Shown here: in pieces, positions 47,822-55,983 of the stretch
Layout of the letters: each line of letters begins with the position of its first letter
How positions within the stretch are numbered: the first letter of the stretch is position 1
NCBI RefSeq assembly: GCF_025420585.1
Contig: NZ_JAOEGB010000007.1
Location: forward strand, 1-64,000
Origin: Planotetraspora sp. A-T 1434
GTDB taxonomy: Bacteria > Actinomycetota > Actinomycetes > Streptosporangiales > Streptosporangiaceae
Direction of reading: 5' to 3'
DNA: 64,000 bases
Position numbers and translations under genes: made by a program
The notes under the pieces: generated by a model
Told to the model about the DNA's origin: nothing
What the model saw: only the letters and a program-made list of their open reading frames with translations
The model's database searches: none

Positions 47822-48808
47822 ATGCTGGAGGTTGCGGGGCTCAGTCCCGTGGAGGAACGTACCTATCGGTTCCTGGTGTCCGCGGTCGAGGCGGACGTAG
47901 CCGATGTCAGCGCGTATCTGGGTCTCCAGCCGGCCCAGGTCGAGGAGACGCTGCGGTCCATGCGGCGCAAGGGCCTCGTGCGGGAGGTCTCCCTGGAAGG
48001 GCGGAGATTCGCGCCGGTCACTCCCGAGATCGCCCTGGGCGCGTCGCTGCTACGGCAGCGGCAGGCGCTGGACTGGGCCCGCCGCGCCGTGGACCAGCTA
48101 TCGGAGGAGTTTCGCGGCAACGCCCGCCGCAACGACGCCCGCGAGCTGGTCGAGGTGGTGCCGGACCGGGCCGGGATCCGGGAGCAGATCGTCCACCTCC
48201 AGGACAACGCGCGTGACGAGGTGCTCTACTTCTGCCGGACCGGCCCTGTGGTGATGACGGCGGACGAGAACGAGGAGCCGGAGCTGGCCGCGCTGCGCCG
48301 CGGAGTCACCTACCGGGTGATCTACGAACGCGCGCTGCTCGAAGAGGCCGGCATGCAGGCCAACGTCGCCTTCGGGATCAAGCTCGGAGAGCTGGCGCGA
48401 GCCGTCCCCAGCCTTCCGGTCCGGATGACCGTCGTGGACCGGAAGATCGGCCTGCTGACCCTGGTCCAGGACGCCGGCCCGTCGGAGCCGACGGCCGCGC
48501 TGATCCGGGACAGCACCCTGCTGGACGCGTTGCTCGCCCTGTTCGAGAACTACTGGGAGCGAGCGACGCCGCTGCGGGTCCTCGACGACGGCGGGATCTC
48601 CGTGGAGTCCGTTCCCTGCCCGCTGGACTCCCCCGACCTCTATCTCCTCTCTCTGCTCGTGGCGGGCGTGCCCGACAAGTCCATCGCCAGCCAGCTGGGG
48701 ATCAGCCAGCGGACCGTCCAGCGCCGCGTCTCCCACATCATGGAGGCCGCGGGCGCTCAGACCCGGATGCAACTCGCCTGGCACGCCGCCCGTGAACGGT
48801 GGCTCTGA
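47822..48808 (+). CDS. TrmB-like winged helix plus LuxR-type HTH regulator
   Basis: A 328-residue protein. The N-terminal winged helix resembles TrmB (LSPVEERTYRFLVSAVEADV, VEETLRSMRRKGLVRE). The middle (about 125-240) is a phospholipase-D/TrmB-type ligand domain (YFCRTGPVVM, YRVIYERALLEEAGM). The C-terminal LuxR HTH reads LVAGVPDKSIASQLGISQRT and QRRVSHIMEAAGAQTRMQLA. Genes of this type often sit next to subtilases in actinomycetes; here the convergent subtilase stop is only 3 bp away. Confidence 0.9.
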   Translation: MLEVAGLSPVEERTYRFLVSAVEADVADVSAYLGLQPAQVEETLRSMRRKGLVREVSLEGRRFAPVTPEIALGASLLRQRQALDWARRAVDQLSEEFRGNARRNDARELVEVVPDRAGIREQIVHLQDNARDEVLYFCRTGPVVMTADENEEPELAALRRGVTYRVIYERALLEEAGMQANVAFGIKLGELARAVPSLPVRMTVVDRKIGLLTLVQDAGPSEPTAALIRDSTLLDALLALFENYWERATPLRVLDDGGISVESVPCPLDSPDLYLLSLLVAGVPDKSIASQLGISQRTVQRRVSHIMEAAGAQTRMQLAWHAARERWL

Positions 48809-48811
48809 CGG

Positions 48812-51800
48812 CTACTTCACGCCGTAGGCCCGGATGACGGTCTGCTCGATCCTGCCTCCCGCGGCGTCCTCGGCCGAGACCCGCAGCGACACCTGCTTGA
48901 GCGGCGGGTGAGCGACCAGGGTCGTGTAGCGGCCGCCGCCGGTCGGCACGGTGACCAGGCGCGTCCAGGTCTTCCCGTCGTCGTAGGACACCTCGGCCCC
49001 GAACGTCTTCACGGCCGCCGGGCCGGCGGAGGGGGTCCGTACGGCGAAGCTCAGCTTGGCGAGGCCACGGGAGACCTGACCGTTGAGGTCGGCCGGCACG
49101 TCGTAGTCGACCTGCGGCAGGTCGAGCGCCGCCTGTCCGGCCTTCGATCGGAAGGTCCACGCCGTCTCGGTGGCCGTGGCGTGCGTCCACTCCTCGGACG
49201 ACCGCCGCGTGGACAGCTCCAGGCGGTATTCCGCCTCCTCTGGCACCGCGGGGAAGTCGCCCCGGATCTCGCTCCGCTCCTCGACCAGTTCGCCGTTCCG
49301 GTAGAACCGGGCCGACGTCGTGTCCTGCTCGTCGCTGCCCCCGGCGTACCCGAAGTGCCCGGAGGAGTCGGCGAACTCGGGGACCACGACGCTCAGCGCG
49401 TCCCCCGACCGCGTGGGTGCGGGCACAGCGGCCGGGATCGCCGGCCGTACGACCGGTCCGAACCACGTCTCACGCACGACCTCACCGGGCTTGTAGCCCC
49501 GCGGCCGCTCGGTCAGGCCGCCCCGGAGGGAGAACATGTTGTCCCAGGTGAACATGTGCTGCACGATGTGCCGCCACTGCGTGTCGCCGGTGCTGACGTA
49601 CTCGGCCCGCTCCAGCGGAGTCCGGACGATCCGCTGCTGCTCCATCTGGAAGCCCAGGCCGTAGATCTGCCAGGGCCGCCAGCCGAACCGCTGCTCCTTG
49701 GCCCAGGCGAACCCGCCGGACTGCGCGTACGCGGTGTCGACGCGGGCCGTGTTGCGGTCGGTGACCTCGTGCACGATGTGCTCGGGAACCTCGCCGGGGG
49801 AGACCTGCATGATGTCGTAGTAGTAGGGGCTCACGACGTTCACGGACACTTCGAGTACGGCCCGGCCCGCGCCGTACAGCTTCCGCGCGTGGTCATGGGC
49901 GACCGCGAAGGTCGGCAGCGGATAGCGGTCGCCATCCGGGGTCCACGGCTGCCAGACGCTGCCGTCCTTCTCCCCCACGACGATGACCGCCGCGGCGCCG
50001 GCCGCCCCAGCCGCCGCGATCCGGTCCTCCCAGTAACCGCGGTCGGGAGGCGAGACGATCACCGCGCGGCCGCGCAGCTTGAGGCGGGAGAGCTCCTCGG
50101 GGGTGCCGGCGCCTCCGTCGACGAGCGGCCATCGCCGCACGCCGTCCATCTGGGGCGACCTGGCGAGCAGGCTCATCGTCACCGGCTCGCCGGAACCGGC
50201 CAGCCTGGCGGACACCTTCGGCGCGGCGAGCTGCCAGCGGGAGGCGAACTCGAAGCTCCCCTCCTTGACGGGCTGGGTCGGGGTCACGGCGAGCTGCTCC
50301 ACGACCGGGTAGTCCATGACGCCCTGCGAGATCTTGCGGTTGCCGATGGTCCGATGGGTGAAGTAGGTGAAGATGCCGTCCTGCACCACCGGCCGGGGCG
50401 TCTTGATGGTGATCGGGTTCGCCTTGCGGGCGTCCAGCACCACGTCCATGTCACCGGTCACCTGGAGCTCGGGCATGACGACCAGGCTGTCCACGGGGTG
50501 AGCGCTCTGGGTCGGGTCGAAGACGCCCTGCGTCATGTAGGTGCCTTCAGACACCCTGACGGTGATCCCTGTGTCGGCGTGCTCGCGGTCGATGTAGGCC
50601 CACACGTCGTCCAGCGACGAGGCTCCGTACATCGTGATGACGGGGATCGGGGTCGGCTTGCCGTTCCGGTCCACGGCGGTGAAGTGCACGTTGTGGAGAC
50701 GGCCGCGCTTGAACAGCGCCAGGGTCGTGTGCAGCGCGACCGTGCCGTCCGCGGAGACGGCGCTGACGTAGCCGCCGTACCGGCCGGTCGGCACCTTGGA
50801 CAGGGCGGCCCTGACCGGGACGGCGACCGACGCGCCGGCCTCCACGGTGACCTCGGAGGAGCCGAGGCTGATCGCCCCCTCGGGGGACGGGCCGCCGTCG
50901 ACGTTCGCCAGGCCGGCGGTGAGCGTGAGCTTCACCGAGGTCCCGGTGCCGTTGGTGTAGGTGATGTCGCCGCCCGGCTGGTCGTCGTCGCCCTCGTGGT
51001 ATCCCAGGTCGACCGCCCCGGTGGCCGTCACGCCCTGCCGTACGGCACGGGCCACGTCGAGCCGTCCGCCGCCCTGCTGGTAGACGGTCTGATCGGCCGC
51101 CGTCTTGGCGGTGGAGACCAGGATGTCCTTGATCTGCCGGGCCTTCCAGCCGGGGTGCTCCTGCTTGAGGATCGCCGCCGCGCCCGCCACGTGGGGCGTC
51201 GCCATGGACGTGCCGGACAGGGTGGTGTAGGCGTCGCCGACCGGCGTGCCGATGCTGGTCCCGGCCGCGCGGGCGGCGATGATGTCCACGCCCGGGGCGG
51301 TGATGTCCGGCTTGAGCCCCCCGTCGAGCCGGGGACCGCGGCTGGAGAAGCCGGCCAGGGCGTCCGCTCCGTCGACCGCGCCGACGGTCAGGGCGGAGGT
51401 GGCGGCGCCCGGAGTCCCGACGCTGTACTCCTTGCCCTCATTGCCGGCGGCGATCACGAAGAGGGCGCCGGTCTGGTCGGTGAGGTTGTCCACGGCGACG
51501 CTGAGCGGGTCGGTCCCGTCGGTCGGACCGCCGCCGAGGCTCATGTTGACCACGTCGGCGCCGGAGGCCGTGGCCCACTCCATCCCCTGGATGATCTCGG
51601 ACTCGGTGCCGGAGCCGCTGTCGTCCAGCACCTTGCCGACCATCAGCTGGGCACCGGGCGCCACGCCCTTGCGAAGGCCCTGGGAGGCCGTGCCCAGACC
51701 GGCGATGATCGAGGCGACATGGGTGCCGTGCCCGAATCCGTCCTGGACGGAGGGGTCCTCGGTGAAGTTGCGCGTCTGGGCGATCTTCCCGGCCAGGTCG

Positions 51801-52498
51801 GGATGGTTCTGGTCAATGCCCGTGTCCAGGACGGCGACCTTGACGCCCTTCCCGTCGAACCCGGCCTTCCACGCCTCCGGCGCGCCGACCTGGGGGACGC
51901 TGTGCTCCAGTGAGGCCCGGACCTTCCCGTCGAGCCAGATCTTCTTGATCCCCTGGGGGAGCGCCGGCTGGGCCTGGGCCGCGCGGGCCGAGGGCTCCAC
52001 GGTCCGCCACAGGTCGGACAGCTTGCCCTTGTCCGCGGCGACCGCCCGCGCGTTGACGCTCGGCAGGGCCGTGCCGTCCTGGACACCTGGCAGGGCGGCG
52101 GACTTCCTCGCAGCGCCGTCGTAGACGAACAGGAGCGGCAGGGTCGCGCTGCTCGCGTCGTCGTATCCCTGCTCGATCAGCTCGCCGACGTCGAACAGGC
52201 GCTTGTCGACCAGGTTCTTGGCCAGGTAGGGGACCATGTCGGCGGGCGTGATCCGCAGCTCGCCGTCGACCTCCTGGGAGTAGAACCTGATCCCCTCCCG
52301 GCCCTTGCCGGGCTCGACCGTGGCGGTCTGCTTCCCTCCGGCGAGTCCCTCGACCGTCACGACATCACCGGTGATGAGGGTGACCCGATGGAGCGCCCCG
52401 GGCGATGCCGGTGTGGCCTCGGCCGCCGAGGGCAGCGCCGGTAATCCGGCCATGGACAGGGCCACTGTGGCGGCCGTAAGACTCGCGAGCCAGCGCAT
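48812..52498 (-). CDS. Large secreted S8 (subtilisin-like) serine peptidase with PA domain
   Basis: A 1228-residue exported protease. Sec signal at residues 1-26 (AA at the cleavage region), an inhibitor-like prodomain (about 35-200), then the S8 domain with Asp225 (VLDTGID), His257 (GHGTH), oxyanion Asn353 (AAGNEG) and Ser431 (GTSMATPHVAG). From about residue 490 come beta-rich repeats, a PA-like insert near 830-930 (GRAVIVSPPDRGYW, AAGAAGAAAVIVVGEKDG), and a C-terminal beta-sandwich (VSYDDGKTWTRLVTV). No transmembrane end, so it is released or wall-associated. Downstream of the conserved TrmB/LuxR regulator. Confidence 0.94.
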   Translation of the reverse strand: MRWLASLTAATVALSMAGLPALPSAAEATPASPGALHRVTLITGDVVTVEGLAGGKQTATVEPGKGREGIRFYSQEVDGELRITPADMVPYLAKNLVDKRLFDVGELIEQGYDDASSATLPLLFVYDGAARKSAALPGVQDGTALPSVNARAVAADKGKLSDLWRTVEPSARAAQAQPALPQGIKKIWLDGKVRASLEHSVPQVGAPEAWKAGFDGKGVKVAVLDTGIDQNHPDLAGKIAQTRNFTEDPSVQDGFGHGTHVASIIAGLGTASQGLRKGVAPGAQLMVGKVLDDSGSGTESEIIQGMEWATASGADVVNMSLGGGPTDGTDPLSVAVDNLTDQTGALFVIAAGNEGKEYSVGTPGAATSALTVGAVDGADALAGFSSRGPRLDGGLKPDITAPGVDIIAARAAGTSIGTPVGDAYTTLSGTSMATPHVAGAAAILKQEHPGWKARQIKDILVSTAKTAADQTVYQQGGGRLDVARAVRQGVTATGAVDLGYHEGDDDQPGGDITYTNGTGTSVKLTLTAGLANVDGGPSPEGAISLGSSEVTVEAGASVAVPVRAALSKVPTGRYGGYVSAVSADGTVALHTTLALFKRGRLHNVHFTAVDRNGKPTPIPVITMYGASSLDDVWAYIDREHADTGITVRVSEGTYMTQGVFDPTQSAHPVDSLVVMPELQVTGDMDVVLDARKANPITIKTPRPVVQDGIFTYFTHRTIGNRKISQGVMDYPVVEQLAVTPTQPVKEGSFEFASRWQLAAPKVSARLAGSGEPVTMSLLARSPQMDGVRRWPLVDGGAGTPEELSRLKLRGRAVIVSPPDRGYWEDRIAAAGAAGAAAVIVVGEKDGSVWQPWTPDGDRYPLPTFAVAHDHARKLYGAGRAVLEVSVNVVSPYYYDIMQVSPGEVPEHIVHEVTDRNTARVDTAYAQSGGFAWAKEQRFGWRPWQIYGLGFQMEQQRIVRTPLERAEYVSTGDTQWRHIVQHMFTWDNMFSLRGGLTERPRGYKPGEVVRETWFGPVVRPAIPAAVPAPTRSGDALSVVVPEFADSSGHFGYAGGSDEQDTTSARFYRNGELVEERSEIRGDFPAVPEEAEYRLELSTRRSSEEWTHATATETAWTFRSKAGQAALDLPQVDYDVPADLNGQVSRGLAKLSFAVRTPSAGPAAVKTFGAEVSYDDGKTWTRLVTVPTGGGRYTTLVAHPPLKQVSLRVSAEDAAGGRIEQTVIRAYGVK

Positions 52499-52510
52499 GG
52501 GTCTGTAGAC

Positions 52511-52544
52511 CTCTCGTGATCAGGGGTGATGCCGTTCACGAGAG
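52511..52544 (-). promoter_or_regulatory. 5'UTR inverted repeat upstream of the subtilase start
   Basis: CTCTCGTGA (52511-52519) is the exact inverse of TCACGAGAG (52536-52544), with 16 bp between. On the transcript the second arm includes GAGAG, the likely ribosome-binding sequence, 12 bases before the ATG, so a folded leader would hide it. Alternatively it is an operator. Confidence 0.5.
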
Positions 52545-52620
52545 TGGGGGACGGGCATCGCTCCCGTCACGACCACAGGCCTGCCCAAACCGCGACATGT
52601 CGCCAAAACGACAAGCTCGC

Positions 52621-52668
52621 TTGACAACCACGGCAACGCTCATCATACGATTTAATCGAGTGATTAAA
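52621..52668 (+). promoter_or_regulatory. Promoter with TetR-type operator for the doxX-DUF3419 operon
   Basis: TTGACA (52621-52626) and TACGAT (52646-52651) are separated by 19 bp. Immediately after, TTTAATC-GAGT-GATTAAA (52651-52668) is a perfect 18-bp inverted repeat that would cover the transcription start, 20 bp before the first gene. Its form and place are typical of TetR-family repressors. Confidence 0.65.
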
Positions 52669-52688
52669 CCGAGCGGTGAAGGGTTCCG

Positions 52689-53081
52689 ATGGCACGGTCC
52701 TGGCTTACCGCGGCCCCGGTCGCGTTGTTGTGGCTCTACGAAGGCCTGTGGTGCAAGGTCTTTCCCGGCAGGGAGGACCAGCGCGCGATCGTGGCGGGAG
52801 TCCCGTTCCTTCCCGCCGGCGCGGTGACCCCGCTCCTTGTCGCGATCGGGCTCGCCGAGGCCGGCATCGGGGTGTGGGCGCTGAGCGGGTGGCGCCCCCA
52901 CATGGCCGCGGTCGTCCAGACGGCCGTGGTCGCGACGGTCAACCTCGGCGGCCTGCTCTGGGGGTCGGACCACATTCCCGAACCGGCCCGGCTGGTCATC
53001 CAGGACATCGCGTTCATCGCGCTCGTCTGGATGGTCGCGGCCCAGCGGAGGCGACCCCTCCATCAGCGGGAGGCGCGGTGA
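52689..53081 (+). CDS. DoxX-like four-helix membrane protein
   Basis: A 130-residue inner-membrane protein with four helices: SWLTAAPVALLWLYEGLWCK, the Pro/Leu helix around GAVTPLLVAIGLAEAGIGVW, AAVVQTAVVATVNLGGLLWG and LVIQDIAFIALVWMVAA. The WLYEGLWCKVFP and WRPHMAAVVQ segments match the DoxX-like (DoxX_3) family, often linked to thiol or redox systems. ATG 52689 lies 20 bp after the palindrome; GAAGGG lies upstream. First gene of a coupled operon (GTGA overlap with the next). Confidence 0.85.
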   Translation: MARSWLTAAPVALLWLYEGLWCKVFPGREDQRAIVAGVPFLPAGAVTPLLVAIGLAEAGIGVWALSGWRPHMAAVVQTAVVATVNLGGLLWGSDHIPEPARLVIQDIAFIALVWMVAAQRRRPLHQREAR

Positions 53082-53971
53082 GCGGCAATCCGTGGGCCCA
53101 GGGGCGCATCCTGGCAGGCGGCGCGCGCCCGCGCGTGCTGTTCGGCCGCATGTATGAAGACCCCGGCGTCGAGCTCTCCGTCTTCCCCCCACCGGGCGCC
53201 CGGGTCCTGTGTGTCGCCTCGGCCGGGGACACCGCCGCCGCCCTCGCCGGCGCGGGCTACGAGGTCACGGCGGTCGACGTCAACCCGGTCCAGCTCGAAT
53301 ACGCGCGTGGCCGCCTTGAGCGGGGCGCGCCCGCCGTGGACGGCACGGCCGAGCGGATGCTGGCGACGGGCCGCGCGGCGGCGGCCGCTCTGCTCCCCGC
53401 GTGGCGCCGCCCGTCGCTGGAGCGGTTCCTCCGGCTCGACGATCCGTTTGAGCAGGCCCGGCAGTGGCGGACGAGCCTCGACGGCCCGGGCCTGCGGCTG
53501 CTGATGGGCGCGGCGCTCCGGCCCGCCGGTGCGATGGCCGCCGCGCTGCGGCCCGCCTTCCGCGGCGTCGTTCCGGCCAGGTTCGACCTGGCGCTCCGCC
53601 GCCGCATCGCGGGCGGCGTGAGCCGCCATCCCAACGCGCGCAATCCGTGGGCGTGGCGGCTGCTGCTCGGCCACGAGATCCTCCCGGCCGCGAAGCCCGC
53701 CGGGCCTCCGGTGAAGCTGGTGGAGGCCGACGTGGCCGGCCATCTCGAACGCGTGGCGCCCGGCACGTACGACGCGGTGACCCTGTCCAACGTCCTCGAC
53801 GGCCCGGGCCCGGCCTTCGCACGGCGCCTGCGGGCCGCCGTCCGGCATGCCGTACGTCCGGGCGGGGTGGCGGTGCTGCGCAGCTTCCGTGAGCCGGCCG
53901 CCTCCGGGCCGGGCCGGGCCGCCGACGAACGGTCGATGCTGTGGGGCGTCGTGCGGGTGATCGGGCTGTGA
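53078..53971 (+). CDS. DUF3419 / BtaA-like SAM-dependent transferase
   Basis: A 297-residue protein of the DUF3419 family: VLFGRMYEDPGVELSVFPPP, the cofactor turn VLCVASAGDTAAALA (GCG-type sequence replaced by ASAGD), TAVDVNPVQLEYARGRLE, and RFLRLDDPFEQARQWR. BtaA uses SAM as 3-amino-3-carboxypropyl donor to make betaine lipids from diacylglycerol; this copy is shorter than typical BtaA (about 370-400 residues). GTG 53078 overlaps the DoxX stop (GTGA). Second gene of the operon. A lipid-modifying function is inference. Confidence 0.75.
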   Translation: MSGNPWAQGRILAGGARPRVLFGRMYEDPGVELSVFPPPGARVLCVASAGDTAAALAGAGYEVTAVDVNPVQLEYARGRLERGAPAVDGTAERMLATGRAAAAALLPAWRRPSLERFLRLDDPFEQARQWRTSLDGPGLRLLMGAALRPAGAMAAALRPAFRGVVPARFDLALRRRIAGGVSRHPNARNPWAWRLLLGHEILPAAKPAGPPVKLVEADVAGHLERVAPGTYDAVTLSNVLDGPGPAFARRLRAAVRHAVRPGGVAVLRSFREPAASGPGRAADERSMLWGVVRVIGL

Positions 53972-54010
53972 GATACCTGGCTGTGAGAGACCTGGCTGTG
54001 AGAGAACTGC
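53966..54010 (+). repeat. Three 15-bp tandem repeats at the start of the DUF2071 gene
   Basis: CTGTGAGATACCTGG (53966-53980), CTGTGAGAGACCTGG (53981-53995) and CTGTGAGAGAACTGC (53996-54010) each contain an in-frame GTG. The gene therefore has three possible starts five codons apart (53968, 53983, 53998), the first overlapping the preceding stop. Confidence 0.75.
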
Positions 54011-54771
54011 TGCGGCGCCATCCACTGCCGATCCGGGCCCGGTTCGCGCACTCGCTCGTGCTGACCTACGCGCTGCCGCCCGAGGTGCTCGCCCCCTTGG
54101 TGCCGCCCGGGCTGGCGCTGGACACCTACACGGACCGGTCGGGGGTCGAGCACGGGTTCGTCGCCGTCGGACTGGTGGACACCCGCCGGCTGCGGCCCGC
54201 CTTCCTTCCCTTCGGCGGCGACCATCTGCTGACCGGCTACCGGATCTTCACCCGGTTCCGCACGCCCGGCGGCCGGACCATGCGCGGCCTGCGTATCCTG
54301 CGGAGCGACACGGGCAGCCGCCTGATGGTCATGGGCGGGAACCTGCTCACCCGCTATCACTACCGGCTCGCCCGGATGGTCTCCCGGGCCGGGGACGGCG
54401 CCCTGGAGTTCGAGGTGGTCAGCGCCGACGGCCGCGCGGACCTGCGGGTCCGGGCCGACCTGGCCGGAGCCCCGGCGCCGCTGCCCGAGGGGAGCCCGTT
54501 CGCCTGCGCGCGGGACGCCCGGCGCTTCGCCGGGCCGCTGCCGTACACCTTCGAGCACGAGCCGCGGACCGGCGCGATCGTGGTGGTCAAGGCTTTCCGC
54601 ACGCGCTGGGAGCCCGAGCCGGTCGCGGTCGAGGTCGGCGGGCTCACCTTCTTCGACCACGGGCCGTTCGCCGGGAGCGCGCCCGTCCTCGCCAACGCCT
54701 TCCATGTCGCGGATGTCGAGTACGGCTGGCATCGCGGCGTGCGCCGCACCCCTGACGGAGGAGAGCTGTGA
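53968..54771 (+). CDS. DUF2071 / YqjF-like protein
   Basis: A 267-residue protein of the YqjF/DUF2071 family (acetoacetate-decarboxylase-like fold): LVLTYALPPEVLAPLVPPGL, FVAVGLVDTRRLRPAFLPF, the YRIFTRFRT strand, GLRILRSDT and GNLLTRYHYRLA, with FFDHGPFAG near the end. No catalytic function is known; some members bind small molecules. GTG 53968 overlaps the DUF3419 stop. Third gene of the operon. Cytoplasmic by sequence. Confidence 0.78.
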   Translation: MRYLAVRDLAVRELLRRHPLPIRARFAHSLVLTYALPPEVLAPLVPPGLALDTYTDRSGVEHGFVAVGLVDTRRLRPAFLPFGGDHLLTGYRIFTRFRTPGGRTMRGLRILRSDTGSRLMVMGGNLLTRYHYRLARMVSRAGDGALEFEVVSADGRADLRVRADLAGAPAPLPEGSPFACARDARRFAGPLPYTFEHEPRTGAIVVVKAFRTRWEPEPVAVEVGGLTFFDHGPFAGSAPVLANAFHVADVEYGWHRGVRRTPDGGEL

Positions 54772-55499
54772 CCCATGGACCATCCGGCGCCCGGGAGGTC
54801 GTCGTCTACAACTGGCCGCTCTACGCGGCCGGCGCCGCCTGCGCGGTGGCGGGGGCCGCCGCAGCACGCCGGCTGCCGGGCGCCCCGCGAGCAGCGGCGC
54901 GCGGGGGCGCGCTGCTCGCGGCGGGCTGGCTGCTCAGCAGCGTCGCCGCGAGCTGGTGGGTCTACGACCGGTCCGGGCTGCACGCTTACACCTGGCTGCC
55001 CGATCTGCTGCCGGACGGGCCGGGGGACCACCTCGTGGTCTCCGGAGGACTCGACGAGGCCAGCCTGCCGCTCTCCGCCCATGGCAGGCAGACCGTGGCG
55101 GACCTGGGCCTCGCCACCACGGGCTCGCTCCGGCGTGCCCGCGACCGGGTTCCGCCGTCGCCGCGGGCAGTGGCCGCTCGCCCCGATCGCCTGCCGGTGG
55201 AGTCCGCGTCGCAGGACACGGTGTTCCTGGTCTTCGCCGCGCACGAGCTGCGCCGGCCGCGTGACCGGGAGAGCCTGTTCGCCGAATGCGCCAGGGCGCT
55301 CCGGCCGGGCGGCGCGCTGATCCTGGTCGAGCATCTGCGGGACGCCGCCAACGCGGCCGTCTACGGCCCCGGCTCCTTTCACTTCTTCCCGCGCGCGGAG
55401 TGGCTTCGGGTGGCGGGCCGCGCCGGACTGCGGACTTCCGCCGAGCGGCGGATCGGCACGTTCGTCACCGCGTTCGCCTTCCTTCGGGACCCGGCGTGA
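54768..55499 (+). CDS. Membrane-anchored methyltransferase-like protein
   Basis: A 243-residue protein. Two N-terminal membrane helices (about 16-35 and 46-62) precede a Rossmann-like methyltransferase domain: the strand VFLVFAAHELRRPRDRESLF, ECARALRPGGALILVEHLRD and FFPRAEWLRVAGRAGLRT are canonical late motifs, but motif I is degenerate (HLVVSGGLDEASLP lacks a GxGxG). This suggests weak or altered SAM binding. GTG 54768 follows GGAGGAG; it overlaps the DUF2071 stop. Placement after a BtaA-like gene makes a BtaB-like N-methylating role conceivable. Confidence 0.7.
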   Translation: MTHGPSGAREVVVYNWPLYAAGAACAVAGAAAARRLPGAPRAAARGGALLAAGWLLSSVAASWWVYDRSGLHAYTWLPDLLPDGPGDHLVVSGGLDEASLPLSAHGRQTVADLGLATTGSLRRARDRVPPSPRAVAARPDRLPVESASQDTVFLVFAAHELRRPRDRESLFAECARALRPGGALILVEHLRDAANAAVYGPGSFHFFPRAEWLRVAGRAGLRTSAERRIGTFVTAFAFLRDPA

Positions 55500-55918
55500 G
55501 CGGCCTGCTGGAGCTGGAGACCCAGCTGCGCCTGGTCGGCGTCGCGCTGCTCGGCATGGGCGCGTTCCACGCGGTGCTCCCCCGGCTGATCGGCTGGCCC
55601 GCCGACCTCGCCCCCACCAGCCTGCTGACCCGCCAGATCGCCTACGCCCACACCTTCTTCATCGGCCTGACCTGTGTGTGCCTGGGGTTGCCGCCGCTCC
55701 TGCTGACCGCCGACCTCCTGTCTGGCTCCCGGCTGGGGACCGCGCTGCTGGCGGGGCAGACGGCCTTCTGGGCGACCCGCCTGGTGTTCGAGTTCGCCGT
55801 GTTCTCTCCCCGCATCTGGCGAGGGGACCGCTTCCGGACTGCCGGTCACATCGCGTTGTCGATCCTCTGGACCTGGGTTACGGCGATCTTCGCCACGGCC
55901 CTGCTACAGGCGCTATGA
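55496..55918 (+). CDS. Four-helix membrane protein closing the operon
   Basis: A 140-residue protein with four hydrophobic helices (LRLVGVALLGMGAFHAVLPR, AHTFFIGLTCVCLGLPPLLL, LGTALLAGQTAFWATRLVF and ALSILWTWVTAIFATALL). GTG 55496 overlaps the methyltransferase stop (GTGA). No family is recognised. It may hold or transport the lipid made by the operon. Confidence 0.7.
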   Translation: MSGLLELETQLRLVGVALLGMGAFHAVLPRLIGWPADLAPTSLLTRQIAYAHTFFIGLTCVCLGLPPLLLTADLLSGSRLGTALLAGQTAFWATRLVFEFAVFSPRIWRGDRFRTAGHIALSILWTWVTAIFATALLQAL

Positions 55919-55983
55919 TGCCCGGAAATGAAGTGCCGGCGATGATCGTCTGATGCTGGGCCAAGTGGAAACGGGGGTTGCCG

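Noticed and set aside
48908-51913. 1001-codon ORF on the plus strand
   Set aside because: Antisense shadow of the subtilase; GC-frame artefact.
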